Origin: a gamma proteobacterium NOR5-3 | GTDB taxonomy: Bacteria > Pseudomonadota > Gammaproteobacteria > Pseudomonadales > Halieaceae | Direction of reading: 5' to 3' | Assembly: GCA_000158155.1 (NCBI GenBank) | Contig: DS999405.1 | Coordinates: 319,811 to 383,810 of the forward strand | DNA: 64,000 nucleotides | Part shown: piece after piece, positions 34,263 to 42,322 of the stretch | Position numbering within the stretch: the stretch's first letter is position 1 | Layout of the letters: each line of letters begins with the position of its first letter | Translations under genes and position numbers: made by a program | The notes under the pieces: generated by a model | What the model saw: only the letters and a program-made list of their open reading frames with translations | Told to the model about the DNA's origin: nothing | The model's database searches: none

Positions 34263-34442
34263 TTAGTGGGCGGCCTCGTTCTTGAGAGCATCGATTTTCT
34301 CGCGAACAGCCTCTGCCTCGGCAGTGAGTGTGGAATACAGGCGAATGTTGCCATTGCGCTGGGCCTGGAAGGCCTCGCTGAGCAGTGACTCATGCTGTTG
34401 CTGAAGTTTCTTGAGCGGGTTTGACTTGAACAGGCTGAACAT
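34263..34442 (-). CDS. DUF6435 family small protein
   Basis: A 59-residue protein that opens MFSLFKSNPLKKLQQQHESLL and continues as a single long helical, charged region ending DALKNEAAH. This matches the short DUF6435 family of uncharacterised proteins found in marine bacteria, with the typical start and length. The same frame extends to 34631, but the upstream part has no family features and overlaps the alanine racemase terminator, so I start at 34442. It lies downstream of the D-glutamate operon but is separated from it by a terminator-like hairpin. Confidence 0.75.
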   Translation of the reverse strand: MFSLFKSNPLKKLQQQHESLLSEAFQAQRNGNIRLYSTLTAEAEAVREKIDALKNEAAH

Positions 34443-34531
34443 AGTTTGGGTGCTTTTAGGATGAACCTGTCTTGGTTTACGGAAAATAGCCTTGAAAGGA
34501 TTCAAGGCAGGGGCAAAAAGACCGTGAGAAA

Positions 34532-34548
34532 CCCGGGTTCTACCCGGG
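34532..34548 (-). terminator. Terminator after alanine racemase
   Basis: On the minus strand CCCGGGT and ACCCGGG pair around a 3-base loop immediately beyond the racemase stop codon, followed by TTTCTC and later TCTTTTTG. It is a plausible end of the seven-gene D-glutamate operon. Confidence 0.6.
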
Positions 34549-35619
34549 CTAAACGATTCGTGGGACGCGTTTGGGCATTCCTGCCAGCAGTTCGTAACCG
34601 ATGGTGCTGCTATGACGGGCAATCTCGTCAACGCCGGGTTGTGCCCCCCAGAGAATTGCGCGGGAGCCTATTTTCACCGCCGGATTATCCGTGACGTCTA
34701 CGGTGATCATATCCATGGATACCCGCCCCGCAAGGGGCAGACATTGCCCTTCGATTAACACAGGTGTTCCGTCTGGAGCGTGTCGGGGGTAGCCATCGCC
34801 ATAGCCTGCAGCGATGGTTGCTATCTTGGAGGGGCGACGGGCCTCCCAGCGTCCGCTGTATCCCACGCGCTCACCCTGAGCCAGCTCTCTCAAGCTGATT
34901 ACCTCGGCGCTAAACTCCATAGCGGGCTTAAGATTCACAGAAGCGGGTGTCGCGTCCGCCAGCGGTGAACCCCCGTAGAGCATATACCCGGGACGTACCC
35001 AGTCACGATGGCTGGTTGCGGTGCGAATAATGGCGGCGGAATTCGCGGTGCTGTGAGCAAACGAAGTCTGGGCCGTCGATTCGTCGAAGCACCTTAACTG
35101 CTCGCTGACACCATTATCGCCGGGGAGGTCAGCGCTGGAAAAATGCGTGCATAGCACCAAGTCTGACGTCTTGATATGAGGCGTGAGTCTTGCCAGCGCC
35201 TGTGGCACTGATTCCGGGCTGAAACCCAGACGATGCATGCCGGTATCAATCTTCATCCAGCAGGAGAGCTCCCCTGGCGCGCTTCGTTCCAACCACTCGA
35301 GCTGGTGCCACTCGTTGATGCACAAGGTCAGCTTTTTATGGGCTGCTTCAGCGATCTCGTCAAAAGTCTGAGGGCCCTCCAGCATCAGGACAGGCTTATC
35401 GGCGTGCAGGCTGCGCACACTCAGTGCTTCGTTCATGGAGGCTACGGCAAAGCCGTCGACGTGATCGGCCAGGGCGGCACTGCTGATGCCTATATCGTGA
35501 CCATAGGCATCGGATTTGACGCAGGCCATGATGCGTGAATCCGGTGCCAGCTCGCGCACACGCCGGGCGTTATGCGCGATATGTTCTGGAAAAATCCGGG
35601 CATAGGTCGGCCTGGCCAC
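34549..35619 (-). CDS. alr: Alanine racemase
   Basis: A 356-residue PLP enzyme interconverting L- and D-alanine. The PLP lysine lies in ACVKSDAYGHD at residue 35, the barrel continues with IDTGMHRLGFSPE, and the second catalytic Tyr is in the RVGYSGRWEA region, followed by GYGDGYPRHA and a C-terminal beta domain. The frame is open to 35703, but that would overlap the aminotransferase gene. A GTG one base after the aminotransferase stop places the PLP lysine at the usual position, so I use 35619. It is the last gene of an operon that also makes or removes D-glutamate, so it is more likely a catabolic racemase than the sole biosynthetic one; this is inference. Confidence 0.94.
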   Translation of the reverse strand: MARPTYARIFPEHIAHNARRVRELAPDSRIMACVKSDAYGHDIGISSAALADHVDGFAVASMNEALSVRSLHADKPVLMLEGPQTFDEIAEAAHKKLTLCINEWHQLEWLERSAPGELSCWMKIDTGMHRLGFSPESVPQALARLTPHIKTSDLVLCTHFSSADLPGDNGVSEQLRCFDESTAQTSFAHSTANSAAIIRTATSHRDWVRPGYMLYGGSPLADATPASVNLKPAMEFSAEVISLRELAQGERVGYSGRWEARRPSKIATIAAGYGDGYPRHAPDGTPVLIEGQCLPLAGRVSMDMITVDVTDNPAVKIGSRAILWGAQPGVDEIARHSSTIGYELLAGMPKRVPRIV

Positions 35620-35620
35620 T

Positions 35621-36478
35621 TTAGTACTCGTAGCGGTGCTGGCTGAATAGAGTCTCTGCTTCGAGCCAGACGTCGCCGACGTCTCCATCGCCCACGGGCT
35701 CACCTTCGATGGAGATCACGGGTGCAACTTCCTTGCTGGAGCTGGTCAGCCATACTTCATCGGCGTCAAAGACCTCCTGGCGATGAATCACCCGTTCTTC
35801 CACAGTGCGCGAGGAATACTTTTTCAGCATATCTAACAACATAAGCCGGGTAATGCCGGGTAGCTTTTGGTGGTCCAGCAAAGGCGTGGCGATGACGCCA
35901 TCCTTGACGATAAAAACGTTGCAGGCAGCCGCCTCTGTAAGTTCGTCATTGGCGTTAAAGAGTATGGTCTCGTGATGACCTCGGGAATGACCGTGTTGAT
36001 AATGAAGGACGTTACCCAGTAGCGACGTTGATTTAATGTTGCAGCGCTGCCAGCGCAAATCCCGGGTCGCCGAAACCTCGTAGCGTTTCGCAGAGGCTTT
36101 TTCTGCCTCGGGCGGTGGCGGAATTTCAAAGGCAAAAGCAAAGCGTGTCGCTTCAATGCCCACCGGCATGGCGTGATTGCGTTTACTGTCAGCGCCGCGA
36201 CTTATCTGGATGTAGATGCCAAGATTTTCTCCGTCATTGGACGCGGCGAGTTTCTCAACGATATCGCGCCACTCGGCGTGATCCACCGTCATGGAAAGCT
36301 CTATAGCATTCAGACCATCCTGCATGCGTGACAGGTGCGGCCCGAGTCCCACACTTTTGCCTCCATAGGAAGGAATGACTTCGTAAATGCCGTCGCCGAA
36401 GAGAAAGCCACGATCCATAGGCGAGATTTTTGCCTCACTCATGGGCATGAACTCCCCGTTCAAATAAACCTGATTCAT
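35621..36478 (-). CDS. dat: D-amino acid aminotransferase (class IV)
   Basis: A 285-residue fold-type IV PLP aminotransferase. It opens NQVYLNGEFMP...KISPMDRGFLFGDGIYEVI, the usual signature, with the PLP lysine in RCNIKSTSLLGNVL near residue 145 and the C-terminal TEAAACNVFIVKDG and LPGITR blocks. The short sequence after LLGN and the overall length fit the D-alanine aminotransferase (Dat) group better than branched-chain enzymes. With 2-oxoglutarate as acceptor it would form D-glutamate from D-alanine, which fits the D-glutamate cyclase-type genes beside it. It overlaps the preceding gene by four bases. Confidence 0.9.
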   Translation of the reverse strand: MNQVYLNGEFMPMSEAKISPMDRGFLFGDGIYEVIPSYGGKSVGLGPHLSRMQDGLNAIELSMTVDHAEWRDIVEKLAASNDGENLGIYIQISRGADSKRNHAMPVGIEATRFAFAFEIPPPPEAEKASAKRYEVSATRDLRWQRCNIKSTSLLGNVLHYQHGHSRGHHETILFNANDELTEAAACNVFIVKDGVIATPLLDHQKLPGITRLMLLDMLKKYSSRTVEERVIHRQEVFDADEVWLTSSSKEVAPVISIEGEPVGDGDVGDVWLEAETLFSQHRYEY

Positions 36479-37335
36479 GGTGTTGCATACTCCTTCGTGC
36501 GATCCAGCTGACTCACCAGGCGGTGTAGCTGATCCAGTAAATCTGCTCCGGCCTCTATGGGTAAGCCGTCTTCAGTGAGGGTGTTCTCTCGCGTCACGCC
36601 ATCGACACTGCCACGCTCGGACAAGTAGCGCAGCGTATCGTGGTGCGTGACGTACCTTAGCAACGGCGTGTCGCTCAATGCTTGTAGTACAGCAACCAGG
36701 GCATACGCCCCCCAGTTTGATACATCAGCCACCAGGAGCTCGTCACAGGTGGTTGCCGCTGCGTGTATGTCCAATGCACCGACTTGTGCGTTGAGTTTTC
36801 CCATGCCTATCTCATTGCCACCGTCTCCAATGGCTACACTGGGACACGTTGCCAGGGTGAGATAGTAGTCAAATACGGCGCAGCGTGGCGAGATGTCCTC
36901 GCCGCGCATATTGTAGTAGCGATCATCAGCTGCAAGCCCCGGTCTTTCGATGGAAACGACGACATCGGGCTGAAGCAGGGCGAGGTTTTTCTGTGCTTCA
37001 GCGCGCCCCTGCGCAATGTCGAATGCTTGAAGTTTCAGTACGCAAAAATCATCCGATAACGCGCCGGCGAGGGGGTCAGCGCAGGCGAGATGGCAGGTCT
37101 TTCCCAGGCGCTCCAGCGCCTGATACAGGGCGATGGCACCCAGAGGGCCATCGGTCTCAAAGGTGTCGGCTACGGGAAAGCCGGTTCCGATGAGTACGGT
37201 GTTGGCTTCCTCGAGTATTTTTGCCGCGCGCAGGGTGTAGCCCGGAGTCAGGGCGGGGCGTAACTCAGCCATGCGCCGGAGGTTTCGCTCCACCAATAGC
37301 TGTTCGATGGCATCGGCCAGATCAGTAAGTGTCAT
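36475..37335 (-). CDS. DUF4392 / D-glutamate cyclase C-terminal-type protein
   Basis: A 286-residue cytosolic protein of the DUF4392 family, which I recall being renamed after the mammalian D-glutamate cyclase. Landmarks are VLIGTGFPV, ETDGPLGAIALYQAL, VVSIERPGLAADDRYYNMRGEDIS, VAIGDGGNEIGMG and SNWGAYALVAVL. Glycine- and acid-rich loops suggest phosphate or carboxylate and metal binding. In the animal enzyme this domain follows a DUF1445 domain in one chain; here DUF1445 is a separate gene six kilobases upstream in the same operon. The expected reaction is D-glutamate to 5-oxo-D-proline plus water. Overlaps of four bases on both sides tie it to pxpC and dat. Confidence 0.85.
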   Translation of the reverse strand: MTLTDLADAIEQLLVERNLRRMAELRPALTPGYTLRAAKILEEANTVLIGTGFPVADTFETDGPLGAIALYQALERLGKTCHLACADPLAGALSDDFCVLKLQAFDIAQGRAEAQKNLALLQPDVVVSIERPGLAADDRYYNMRGEDISPRCAVFDYYLTLATCPSVAIGDGGNEIGMGKLNAQVGALDIHAAATTCDELLVADVSNWGAYALVAVLQALSDTPLLRYVTHHDTLRYLSERGSVDGVTRENTLTEDGLPIEAGADLLDQLHRLVSQLDRTKEYATP

Positions 37336-38273
37336 CGAGGGCTTGGCTCCAGATGTCGTGATCGTTCAAACGCGTCCGCCAGATGCAGAGCGTTGTGCGC
37401 ATAGTGTTCGGAGATAGGCGTAAAGATCACGGTATCACCGGGTCGCAGTTGTGCCAGTGCCGCACAGTCGAGAGACAGGGCGCAGCCAATTTTCGGATAA
37501 CCCCCGATGGTCTGACGATCGTTGAGCAGCGCGATGGGTTGTCCGTCTGCTGGTATCTGTATGGCCCCCGGTGCGATTCCCTCGGAGAGAATGCCTTGAA
37601 TGTCACAGGCGATGGCAGGGCCCTCGAGTCGATAACCCATGCGATCGCAGCGATCTGTTACGCGGTACTCGCTGCCAAAGAAGCGTCGCTGTTCCAGTCG
37701 GGGAAAATGCGCGTACTGGTAGCCCGGTATCACGCGCACGGTGGCGCGGCGGTGGTAGCGCGGTCGCAGCCGGGGCGGCAACCACAGCCGTTGCGTCGCG
37801 TCGGTCTTGTGTATGGGTAGCTGATCACCCACGGCGAGCCGCTGCCCGTTGAGGCCGCCAATGCCTTCGCGAACCACCGTCGAGCTACTGCCAAAACTTT
37901 CAGGGATGTTAAAGCCGCCGCGTACCGCAAGGTAACTTCGGCAGCCGGTTTCACTGAAACCCAGATTAATTTCTTGTCCCGCAGCGACGTCGATCACGGA
38001 CCACATTGCCTGCTCCTGGCCATCGATGGCAAGGGGTAGGGTGGCTCCGGTGACAGAGATCTGCGTGTCAGCGCCCGCACGGAGTGCCAGACCCCCAAAA
38101 CTCACCTCGATGAGGGTGGCGTTGCCCTCGTTCTGAAGCAGGCGATTGGCAATAGAGGCGGCAAGGGGATCCATGGGGCCCCCGGTGGTTAAACCGATGG
38201 CGGCCTGGGCAAAGCGCCCACGATCCTGAAGCAGACTTAGCAGTCCCGGCTGAAGGACTTCCAGCGCGCTCAT
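37332..38273 (-). CDS. pxpC: 5-oxoprolinase subunit PxpC (KipA-type)
   Basis: A 313-residue subunit of the prokaryotic ATP-dependent 5-oxoprolinase, of the biotin-dependent carboxyltransferase-like (AHS2/KipA) family. It shows LQDRGRFAQAAIGLTTGGPMDPLAASIANRLL, LIEVSFGGLALRA, CRSYLAVRGGF and a C-terminal IGGYPKIGCALSLD. With PxpA and PxpB it opens 5-oxoproline to glutamate. The start overlaps the stop of pxpB by four bases, as is usual for this complex. Confidence 0.94.
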   Translation of the reverse strand: MSALEVLQPGLLSLLQDRGRFAQAAIGLTTGGPMDPLAASIANRLLQNEGNATLIEVSFGGLALRAGADTQISVTGATLPLAIDGQEQAMWSVIDVAAGQEINLGFSETGCRSYLAVRGGFNIPESFGSSSTVVREGIGGLNGQRLAVGDQLPIHKTDATQRLWLPPRLRPRYHRRATVRVIPGYQYAHFPRLEQRRFFGSEYRVTDRCDRMGYRLEGPAIACDIQGILSEGIAPGAIQIPADGQPIALLNDRQTIGGYPKIGCALSLDCAALAQLRPGDTVIFTPISEHYAHNALHLADAFERSRHLEPSPR

Positions 38274-38959
38274 AAGCTGCCTCCCGCGTCGAGAAACTCA
38301 GCGCGCCCAATAGGCTTGAAGCGTACACGGTCCCCTACATGCACCGGCATGGGTTCCGTCGCCAGCGGGTCAAACATTTTTAGCGGTGAGCGCCCGATAA
38401 GATTCCATCCGCCGGGAGACGCGGCGGGGTACACCGCAGTCTGTCGATCAGCGATAGCCACCGCCCCCCGCGGCACGCTCTGGCGCGGCGTACTGAGGCG
38501 CGGCGCGGCGATACGGGTATCGACGTCGCCAAGATAGGCAAAGCCGGGAGCGAAGCCAATGGCGTAGACGCGGTATTCCTGCTCGCTGTGTATATCGATG
38601 ACATCCTGCGTTGAAAGCCCTTTGCTGGACGCCAGACCCTCCAGATCCTCGCCACTTTCAGGGGAGTAATACACGGGTATTTCTACCAGTCGTCCATTCC
38701 CGGCCGTGACGGCCGGCAGATCGGACAGGCTGGTTCTGATGCACTGACTCACGTGGTAACGATCGCTGCGCAGGGGATCATAAATAACCAGCAGCGAGGC
38801 ATAGGAGGGAACAAGGTCGATGAGAATGCTACCCAGGGAATGACGCAGGGCAGCTCCCAGTGCCTGGACCCGGGCCGCCACCTCAGGGGAACTCTCGGTC
38901 CCGAGATACACGATGAGCGCCGATTCTCCGGCGCTCTGGATGTGCGCTGACTCAGGCAT
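38270..38959 (-). CDS. pxpB: 5-oxoprolinase subunit PxpB (KipI-type)
   Basis: A 229-residue cytosolic subunit of the KipI/AHS1 family. Typical segments are SALIVYLG near the start, DLVPSYASLLVIYDPL, the AIGFAPGFAYLGDVD core, and LSTPRQSVPRGAVAIADRQTAVYPAASPGGWNLIG. It forms the 5-oxoprolinase with PxpA and PxpC. It overlaps pxpA by eight bases. Confidence 0.95.
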   Translation of the reverse strand: MPESAHIQSAGESALIVYLGTESSPEVAARVQALGAALRHSLGSILIDLVPSYASLLVIYDPLRSDRYHVSQCIRTSLSDLPAVTAGNGRLVEIPVYYSPESGEDLEGLASSKGLSTQDVIDIHSEQEYRVYAIGFAPGFAYLGDVDTRIAAPRLSTPRQSVPRGAVAIADRQTAVYPAASPGGWNLIGRSPLKMFDPLATEPMPVHVGDRVRFKPIGRAEFLDAGGSL

Positions 38960-39683
38960 GGGCGAGCAGCTGCCGTATTTCCGAAATGGCCTGAACGCCC
39001 TCGGCGTTGTCTCCGTGAACGCAGAGCGTATCGACCTTAAGCGCCAGTGTTTTTCCGGATACGGTGGTCACCGTTGCATGCCGCGCCAGTTGCTCGACCT
39101 GCGCCAGCATGCGCGATCGGTCATGCACGGCTCCGGGTTTGCGCCGGGAGAGCAGTCGTCCGTCATCGTCATAACAGCGATCGGCAAAGGCCTCAAACCA
39201 CAGAGGCAGTCCAAGAGCGGCTGCTTCCTTTTGATGTTCTTCGGCGTCGGCCGTGGCCTGAAGCATTAAACGCAGGGGTTTTGCATAGCTGGCAACGGCC
39301 TGCATCACTGTCTGGCGTACCGCGGTGTCGGCCATCATGTCGTTGTACAGAGCGCCGTGGGGTTTTACGTATTCAATGCTGATACCCGTGGTTTGAGCCA
39401 TGCCATCAAGGGCGGCGATCTGGTAGAGCAACGCGCTGCGCAGCTCATCACCTGAGAGCGCCATACTGCGCCTGCCAAAGCCCACGAGATCGGGGTAAGC
39501 AGGATGCGCGCCCACGCAGACATTGTGTTGCGCAGCCAGCTTGAGTGTTTTTTCCATAGTCAGAGGGTCGCCGCCGTGAAACCCGCAGGCCACATTAGCC
39601 TGATCCAGAAAGGGCATAACGTCCTCGTCCAGCCCCATACGCCAGTTACCGTAACTCTCGCCCAAATCGCAATTAAGCAGCAC
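38952..39683 (-). CDS. pxpA: 5-oxoprolinase subunit PxpA (LamB/YcsF)
   Basis: A 243-residue LamB/YcsF-family subunit, the part of the 5-oxoprolinase complex thought to handle the substrate. It starts LLNCDLGESYGNWRMG and has ANVACGFHGGDP, GAHPAYPDLVGFGRR, EYVKPHGALYND, and the late LCVHGDNAEGV. The start codon is GTG, seven bases after AGGAGG; an ATG within that spacer is out of frame. It is eleven bases from the upstream DUF1445 gene. Confidence 0.95.
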   Translation of the reverse strand: MLLNCDLGESYGNWRMGLDEDVMPFLDQANVACGFHGGDPLTMEKTLKLAAQHNVCVGAHPAYPDLVGFGRRSMALSGDELRSALLYQIAALDGMAQTTGISIEYVKPHGALYNDMMADTAVRQTVMQAVASYAKPLRLMLQATADAEEHQKEAAALGLPLWFEAFADRCYDDDGRLLSRRKPGAVHDRSRMLAQVEQLARHATVTTVSGKTLALKVDTLCVHGDNAEGVQAISEIRQLLAHA

Positions 39684-39694
39684 TTGCCATCCTC

Positions 39695-40486
39695 CTAAAA
39701 AACAGCCAGTTCAGAATTTCGTTTGTCGGTTACCAGCATGCAGCCCGGGGCATGGGTGATCGCCATTGGCGGCGCTGCGTTCTCCAGAGCCACCTGGGGC
39801 GTGACACCGCAGGCCCAGTAGAGCGGTATTTCGCCGTCGCGAATACTGACCGGATCACCGTAATCCGGCGCGTGGATATCCGCGATTCCGATAGCCGCAG
39901 GATCACCCATATGAACGGGGGCCCCGTGCACCGCCGGAAAGCGACTGCAAATCTGGATGGCGCGTATCGCATTCGCGGGAGAGAAAGGTCGCATGCTCAC
40001 TACCATGTCTCCGCTAAAAGACCCCGCAGGTTCGCAGGCGATCTTGGTTCGATACATCGGTACATTCACGCCTTCGGTGACATTGCGCACTTCCAGTCCG
40101 GCTCCGATCAGCGCTTCCTCGAAAGAAAAGGAGCACCCCAGGGCAAAGCTCACCAGATCGTCGTTCCACAGATCCACAATGTCAGCGCGTTCTTCACTCA
40201 GCACGCCGTCGCGAAAAACCCGATAAGACGAAATATCCCGACGAATATCAATGTCACCCAACGTCGGCAGGCCCGTGTCTCCCGGGGCGGCACTGCAGGC
40301 AATCAGTGGGCAGGGCTTAGGGTTAGCCTGACAAAAGCGTAGAAAGTCAGCGGCCCACTTTGACGGAAGGATGACCAGATTACACTGCACAAAGCCCGGG
40401 GCGAAGCCCGAGGTATTGCCCGTAAACTCTCCCGCTCGAATGTGTTCTCGAAGTAATTGAGGTGAGATGTCTGCAAGTTCTTTCAC
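39695..40486 (-). CDS. DUF1445 / D-glutamate cyclase N-terminal-type protein (YcsI-like)
   Basis: A 263-residue protein of the DUF1445 (YcsI, 'putative hydro-lyase') family: [88 protein letters not shown] and a C-terminal [13 protein letters not shown]. In the mitochondrial D-glutamate cyclase the homologous domain precedes a DUF4392 domain, and both families occur in this operon. It may therefore be the cyclase itself or half of a two-subunit enzyme. The start is GTG, overlapping the stop of a small upstream frame as GTGA. It is the first clearly recognised gene of the seven-gene operon. Confidence 0.85.
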   Translation of the reverse strand: MKELADISPQLLREHIRAGEFTGNTSGFAPGFVQCNLVILPSKWAADFLRFCQANPKPCPLIACSAAPGDTGLPTLGDIDIRRDISSYRVFRDGVLSEERADIVDLWNDDLVSFALGCSFSFEEALIGAGLEVRNVTEGVNVPMYRTKIACEPAGSFSGDMVVSMRPFSPANAIRAIQICSRFPAVHGAPVHMGDPAAIGIADIHAPDYGDPVSIRDGEIPLYWACGVTPQVALENAAPPMAITHAPGCMLVTDKRNSELAVF

Positions 40487-40689
40487 GATTTCAACCGTCC
40501 GGTGAATGTCAGATTTTTGCTGTGCTTCAGTGCTTGATGACTCTGTGCTTCGGGCCTGGCCCCGGGAGAGGTTCCAGACGTTGGGCCGCTGCTTGAAATG
40601 CGCTCACGATGGCTCTCAAAATGGCTCTTGGGATACCTCTTGGGCGAGCTCCTGAAATAGCGTTGCGAAGAGTACCTGAGAGACAGCAT
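40483..40689 (-). CDS. Possible leader ORF before the D-glutamate operon
   Basis: An open frame of 68 codons whose stop overlaps the GTG start of the DUF1445 gene as GTGA, the pattern of translational coupling. The product is rich in Ser, Arg, His and Lys, with a run of four-residue units ([16 protein letters not shown]). I see no ribosome binding site; TACTAT just before the ATG could be a -10 element of a leaderless transcript. Codon use does not look strongly protein-like, so it may simply be transcribed leader DNA. Confidence 0.3.
   Translation of the reverse strand: MLSLRYSSQRYFRSSPKRYPKSHFESHRERISSSGPTSGTSPGARPEAQSHQALKHSKNLTFTGRLKS
40609..40656. repeat. Degenerate 12-bp tandem repeat upstream of the D-glutamate operon
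   Basis: Four successive 12-bp units (ATGGCTCTCAAA, ATGGCTCTTGGG, ATACCTCTTGGG, CGAGCTCCTGAA) with the common core GCTCTTG, and weaker matches on both sides. It lies in the 250-base gap between the D-glutamate operon and the divergent acyl-CoA ligase. It could be a multi-site operator or a coding repeat of the small leader frame. Confidence 0.5.
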
Positions 40690-40738
40690 TTTCTATAGTA
40701 TCTACCTACATGCTCAATAAAAATTATGGGAACCCCTG

Positions 40739-42292
40739 ATGCCGCACCCCAGCGAAACTGCCAAACTCTATCCTCACAAGCCCGCCATCATCATGGGCGA
40801 CAGCGGTGCCATGGTGACCTATCGTGAGCTCGATGAGCGCTCCAACCAGGCCGCGCAACTGTTTCGGTCGCTGGGGCTTGAGAAAGGCGATCATGTTGCC
40901 CTGATGATGGAGAATCGTCGCGAATATCTCGAGATCTGTTGGGGCGCACAGAGAGCGGGACTCATCTACACGCCGATAAGCAGCCACCTTCAGGCTGAGG
41001 AAACCGCCTATATATTAACCAACTGCGGAGCAAAATTGTTTATCGCGTCTCCGGCTGTAGCCAAGGTCGCTGAGGGTGCGGTGGCGTCTGCTGTGAGCGT
41101 GACTCACAGGCTCATGGTAGGCGGTATTCGCCCTGGGTTTGAGTCTTGGGAGGAGGCCGTAGACGGTCAACCGGAAACACCCATCGATGACCAGGCAAAC
41201 GGCGTGCCCATGCTTTACTCATCCGGAACCACAGGTCAGCCAAAGGGTGTGTTTGTGCCGCCGGAATCGGATGATGTGCATGCGCCGCATTTTCTGGCGG
41301 GTACCCTGGGTGCGGCTTTTGGATTCAGTGAGGAGACGGTCTATCTTTCCCCGGCGCCGCTCTATCACGCCGCTCCCTTGCACTACAACATGCTTACGCT
41401 CTACATGGGCGGAACAACGGTCGTGATGGAGCACTTTGATCCTGAGCGGGCTCTGGCGCTTGTCGAAGAACACCGGGCTACCCACAGTCAGTGGGTGCCG
41501 ATTATGTTTGTGAGGATGCTCAAGCTGCCGCAGGAAGTCCGCGAAAAATATGATGTGAGTTCCATGCAGTTTGCTATCCACGCTGCGGCACCATGCCCCA
41601 TTGAAACCAAAGAGCGCATGATCGATTGGTGGGGTCCCGTGATTGTGGAGTACTACGCGGCGAGCGAGGCGGCGGGCGCGACGCTTATCGATTCCGAGCA
41701 ATGGTTGTCCCATAAAGGGTCCGTGGGCCGGGCAATGCTGGGCACATTACATGTGGTAGACGAAGAGGGTCGAGAGCTGCCTCCGGGAGAGGTGGGAACC
41801 ATTTATTTCAGTGGCCCCCAGGCGACCTTTGAGTATCACAACGAGCCCGAGAAAACGGCGGAGTCTTATAACGAGCAGGGTTGGGCTACCACGGGCGATG
41901 TGGGTTATCTCGACGAGGAAGGTTACCTCTACCTCACTGATCGCAAGCACTTCATGATTATCAGTGGCGGGGTCAATATCTATCCGCAGGAAGTGGAAAA
42001 CCTGCTGATAACCCACGACAAGGTGGCAGACGTGGCTGTGTTCGGTATACCGCATGAGGAGTTTGGGGAGGAGGTAAAGGCCGTTATTCAGCCGCAAAAC
42101 TGGGTGGATGCTACAGACGAGGTGGCTATTGAATTGATGGAGTGGCTGCGAGAGCGGTTGTCACACATCAAGATTCCACGCTCCATTGATTTTAACGAGA
42201 ATCTCCCGCGCCTCGATAATGGCAAGCTTTACAAGCGCCATCTGGTCGAGGAATACCGTGCGGCAGCTCGCGATGAGTTGACGAAAGAGTAG
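40739..42292 (+). CDS. AMP-forming acyl-CoA ligase (FadD-like)
   Basis: A 517-residue adenylate-forming enzyme that activates a carboxylic acid with ATP and joins it to CoA. The AMP-binding P-loop is MLYSSGTTGQPKGV near residue 160; later motifs are YYAASEAAG, TGDVGYLDEEGYLYLTDR and the hinge/CoA segment MIISGGVNIYPQEVEN. A catalytic Lys is in DNGKLYKRH at the C-terminus. The chain length of its substrate is open; relatives take fatty or branched acids. It is divergent from the D-glutamate operon and probably unrelated to it. Confidence 0.92.
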   Translation: MPHPSETAKLYPHKPAIIMGDSGAMVTYRELDERSNQAAQLFRSLGLEKGDHVALMMENRREYLEICWGAQRAGLIYTPISSHLQAEETAYILTNCGAKLFIASPAVAKVAEGAVASAVSVTHRLMVGGIRPGFESWEEAVDGQPETPIDDQANGVPMLYSSGTTGQPKGVFVPPESDDVHAPHFLAGTLGAAFGFSEETVYLSPAPLYHAAPLHYNMLTLYMGGTTVVMEHFDPERALALVEEHRATHSQWVPIMFVRMLKLPQEVREKYDVSSMQFAIHAAAPCPIETKERMIDWWGPVIVEYYAASEAAGATLIDSEQWLSHKGSVGRAMLGTLHVVDEEGRELPPGEVGTIYFSGPQATFEYHNEPEKTAESYNEQGWATTGDVGYLDEEGYLYLTDRKHFMIISGGVNIYPQEVENLLITHDKVADVAVFGIPHEEFGEEVKAVIQPQNWVDATDEVAIELMEWLRERLSHIKIPRSIDFNENLPRLDNGKLYKRHLVEEYRAAARDELTKE

Positions 42293-42322
42293 ACGGTTCG
42301 GCAGTGCCTCTGTCGGTGAGTC

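Noticed and set aside
34112-34393. Open frames overlapping the DUF6435 gene and the ppx upstream region
   Set aside because: No family match, no ribosome binding site, and composition dominated by the repeats and the antisense of the real gene.
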